Source of the DNA: Chaunax sp. Z400
Taxonomy: Eukaryota; Chordata; Actinopteri; Lophiiformes; Chaunacidae
Direction of reading: 5' to 3'
Length of the DNA: 64,000 nt
Assembly (NCBI GenBank): GCA_037577475.1
Contig: CM075189.1
Coordinates: 17,027,839 to 17,091,838, forward strand
The notes under the pieces: generated by a model
What the model was told of the DNA's origin: nothing
What the model saw: only the letters and a program-made list of their open reading frames with translations
The model's database searches: none
In this document: piece by piece, positions 60,541 through 64,000 of the stretch
How positions within the stretch are numbered: position 1 is the stretch's first letter
How the letters are laid out: every line of letters begins with the position of its first letter
Translations under genes and position numbers: made by a program

Positions 60541-63500
60541 TAAAAATTCTTGACGGAATTGCCTTTCGTTAGGCATGTTTTCGTCTGAATTATGCATTGA
60601 AACTTGACCAAATAATAAAATGATACTTATTAATTGATATGCCGCATTTTGGGTGGCATGCATTTTGAACGCCCAGGCTGTTAGTTGAGTGGGAGTATAC
60701 CTATAAAGGTGCACATGCACTAAAAATCTCTGACTTGAACTACAGCAGAAATCTATTGAACAGTAACTTCTTTGCAAGACTGCAGGGTATGTTTTCATGA
60801 GGAAATAACAAATCAAATTCTTCACATAGGGTTAAGAGCTTATAGAAAATTCTGCTGAACGTGTAATTAATCAGAAAAACTTTTTCTTCCTCAACTTACA
60901 TACTGTAGTCACCGTTTTCTCACATTTATTGAACTGGCAAAAAAAAAAAAAAACACCATCTGTTTTGCCAAGAAAGCTATAACTAACGCTGAGAATAATT
61001 GGAAAATACTATTTGACCTCCTGTCAGGTCAATAGCTTGTGAGGCAGATAAGACAAGACAGAGACTGCTGAAACAACACTATAGGAAGCCGTTAGTGAGG
61101 AAAAACATTGACACTCCACCCGATCGAAACATCAGTCATTACAGCTCTTCCTCTGCGAGGAATTACTTCCCTTTGTCTGCCGCCTATTCAGAGCTGTCTC
61201 ACCTGTGATGAGTAACAAAGTATGACTGAAGAGTGTTGAAATCTCACAGGAAAGCACTCACTGTGGAACAAATGCGACGTCTTCACATCTAATGCTTTAA
61301 TAAAGGAAATGTGCTTAATGACCTCTCGTCTCACCTCATCAGTGGGAGGCTGGCTTTCAAAGGGTGGTGGAGAGTTATCTTTCTATTTGTTTCTGCATCA
61401 CCTTTTTGTCCATTTAGCCCCCACAGCACTGTATAGACCGTATAGAGATTGACTTGCTTTTAGCCGAAGGTGTGAGTGAATTCCTTCATTTAACAGTAAA
61501 ACTTACCTCCACAGGCTTTAAAGTTGCTGTCGAGTAAACACGAGTTGAGGTCATTAGGAGCACCTTGAAAACCTTCTCTCCCACCCCTGCTTTTGCACTC
61601 AGAGTATAATACCACTGCGACTGTGTTATTTAATGGTTTGCAGTCCTCCACCACTGTGATACAAGATACAATAATGTGCCAGAGATGTTTCCATTAGTCA
61701 AGATGCATCTGTGGTGAAAAGCTTGATACACTGAGCCCATTTTAGTCGGAGAGGCAAGACGGGCTCTTCTCTGCCGTACCTTGACCCTGCATGAAAAGAT
61801 GCCATGGCAGATAAAATGTAATCACTCAAATAGGTCTGAAACAAAAGAGAAATCCACCACTTTCGCAGTCTGCGGATTTCTAAAGCTCAGACTGAGAGCA
61901 ATAATTCACCTTTTCTTTTCATTCACGGAGGCTCGGCCGAGGAACATTTTGAGCCGAATGCCATAAACAACTTAGGAACTTTTACAGAAACATTTCAAAG
62001 TCATAGGCATAATGACGGGCTGAATCGGGATGTAGCAGCACGAATGCTTTATCCTAATGGTACCCTTTGAGAGGAGCAAGGTTGTGTTTGACTTGTGTGA
62101 GGAGAAAAGGAACAAAAATGCATGTCTCGAAATGTTTCATGTGCAGTAAATGAGAGGAAGCAAAGCTATGCACAGGATAGGTGTTCACTTCTGTAACATC
62201 CTCTGGTGGATTCAAGCCAAGGGAAAATAACACTTACACAGAATCAATCAGAGGACTAGTCACAAAGAGGTTGAGATGGGGAGCAATGGGGTAGAATAAT
62301 ATTTACTGCCAGACTGGTAACATGAAAAATGTTTTCAACATTCATTGCCTGTTATAGATCTCTATTTGCAAGGACTAATAATTACCAATAACAGTTTTGT
62401 GTTAGTTAGACTGGTCTCAAGTGTTAAAATATAAAGAGAAAGTAAATATTCCAGCTTTTTTATGATGAAGACCTGCTACCTCATTTATTGGTTTGTCTTA
62501 TTTAATTTGCAGTAGCTACTTCTTTAACCCTGGATTTATCTTGCTCCGCTACTTGTTCCTCAATAATTAAGTAAATATTTTATTTTTGCTGCATAATTTG
62601 TTATGTATTGAAAATGAATGAAACGACGCACAGGCTGCAAATAATAAAACGTCTCATTACACCTCTTCATCACCTCTTATTAATTACTCATTTAATCCAC
62701 TGCCCAAAATATTCATAATTTATCTGGTGCAGTTTTAACAGTCTTTTTTTTTTTTCCTCTCTAAAAGCAAGTTAATGGCATACATACTTGAACACGAGGG
62801 TTCCTTTTTAAATGAAGGTGTATAGCATCCTGGCAGTTTGTTAAAGATCAAATAAAAACCTTTGAATTGAGATGAATTGTCACACCAAGATGTGTGTTTC
62901 AGTGACAAGAATCTCAGGAATCTTTGAAATGTCTGGGGGAAAAAAGGCCTTTACTTGTCTGTGTGATCTGTCTTCAAACCATTAGTGAGTGTAGAACAGT
63001 GCCGATGAGAGGCGTTTTTCATGCAAAAAAAACAAACAAAATTTCATGGCTCCACAAATGCGAGGATAAACTGCATTTCCTTTTAATTAGTTTAATAATT
63101 TTAATTTAACTACTATCAGGATTTTTACAAAGAAAACAATCAATTAATGTATTTCATACTGTCGGAGGCCATTACTGTAGTCAGCAATAACATGTCTACA
63201 TAAGCATACTAGTTATTGAAAGTCTGCGTACTGTGTTAGCTGACAGAGGAGAAATAAAAAGTGTTCAGGCCGTGTTATCCCACAGATAATGACACCAGTG
63301 GAAACACTGGCTGGCTAGATAAATGTAGCGACGGTCGGGTCCACCAAGAGTTGTGATACAATAATTGATGGTCATAAGTAATTAATTCACTGCAGGTATG
63401 TCTCAACTCGACTCAGTATGTTGCATGCTGCCACAGTGTGCAGACACGACCAATTAATGTCTGCATTGTAGCGACCTTTCATTAATGAGCAGAAAAATCA

Positions 63501-64000
63501 TGAACACAACCTGCCTCTTTGTGGTCCTTTTATAAACCGGTCGACTAGAGGAGGTAATGTTAAGTCTTCCAAGGTCTGCTTTTATGTATCAAAATCAAAT
63601 CTAACCTTATTATGGGTGATTAATTCAGATCTACGTTTGTTCTTAATGTCTTTCTGCATCATTTGATATATATTTATGTTATGGGCATATTGTAGATTAC
63701 ATTATACCCATGATGGATACTAAAAACAATGATATGTCTGTCTAAGAAAAATATTAGTGAAGGTTAATAGTGTTTGTCAATGTTTAAATGAACCTTAAAC
63801 ACATATTTACTGATTAATATCACACATTCAAACAAAAGAACTGCAATACTCAAATGAAAGCTCTGAAACCATGACTGAATCTCACTTGAGCGCAGGTAAA
63901 AAAAAAAAGAAAAGAAAAAAAGGACACAAGCAGCAATCAAAGTCCCAGCAGCTGAGCTTTTTCTGTACATTAGTTTATTTGACATTATAAGAAGAACATA
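60541..64000. other. Unique 3.5-kb stretch, no gene seen
   Basis: Contains a 15-A run (60939-60953) and an A-rich run near 63899-63920. Frames of 60-95 codons lack domains. I recognise no dispersed repeat in this interval, which makes it one of the longer repeat-free stretches; 61770-62060 and 63290-63500 look complex enough to be conserved regulatory DNA, but that cannot be tested here. Confidence 0.4.

Overview
This 64-kb window is AT-rich vertebrate nuclear DNA. The repeat content points to a ray-finned fish, most likely a spiny-rayed (percomorph) teleost. I see two families of tRNA-derived SINE, a decayed Tc1/mariner element with a fish-type transposase, a LINE reverse-transcriptase tail, and several dispersed repeats that I recognise from teleost genomes from memory. 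No database search was possible. I find no protein-coding host gene, no exon with a recognisable protein domain, no tRNA or rRNA gene and no bacterial feature. The longest open frames (about 140-156 codons) are explained by a minisatellite, by the antisense of a transposon, by a SINE, or by chance. The window is best read as a gene desert or the inside of one or more very large introns.

Layout. From 1 to 12 kb there are dispersed repeats (948-1240, 3660-3965, 6655-6957, 11160-11578), a SINE broken by about 400 bp of other sequence (2797-3405), two neighbouring non-autonomous-element-like blocks (5225-6260) and a LINE protein tail (9363-9510). From 12 to 21 kb there are short-period AT and ACT-type repeats, a SINE pair in opposite orientation (16074-16420 plus, 18015-18374 minus) and a repeat at 20795-21122. 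From 25 to 30 kb there is an element carrying a seven-copy 42-bp minisatellite (25447-25716), another fragment with shared motifs, a dispersed repeat of about 600 bp (27618-28235) and a (TA)n tract of about 78 bp (29326-29403). From 34 to 51 kb there is a second SINE family (37853-38118), several LTR-like or element-end-like blocks, and a palindrome of about 50 bp made almost only of the two ends of a Tc1 element (47931-47983).

The most interesting region is 51.9-60.5 kb. An old duplication can be read directly: 51955-52250 plus 54480-55615 reappears in the same order and orientation at 56335-57935. The second copy lacks about 2.2 kb present in the first. A Tc1-like transposon (57968 to about 59440) begins about 30 bp after the readable homology ends. 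Its transposase pseudogene (58347-59191, minus strand) has lost the first catalytic aspartate. A repeat and a SINE follow back to back (60086-60540).

No operon, pathway or host gene set can be described here. The functional candidates are non-coding: the duplicated block, and several low-repeat stretches that could be conserved regulatory elements. The latter is inference only and needs cross-species alignment.
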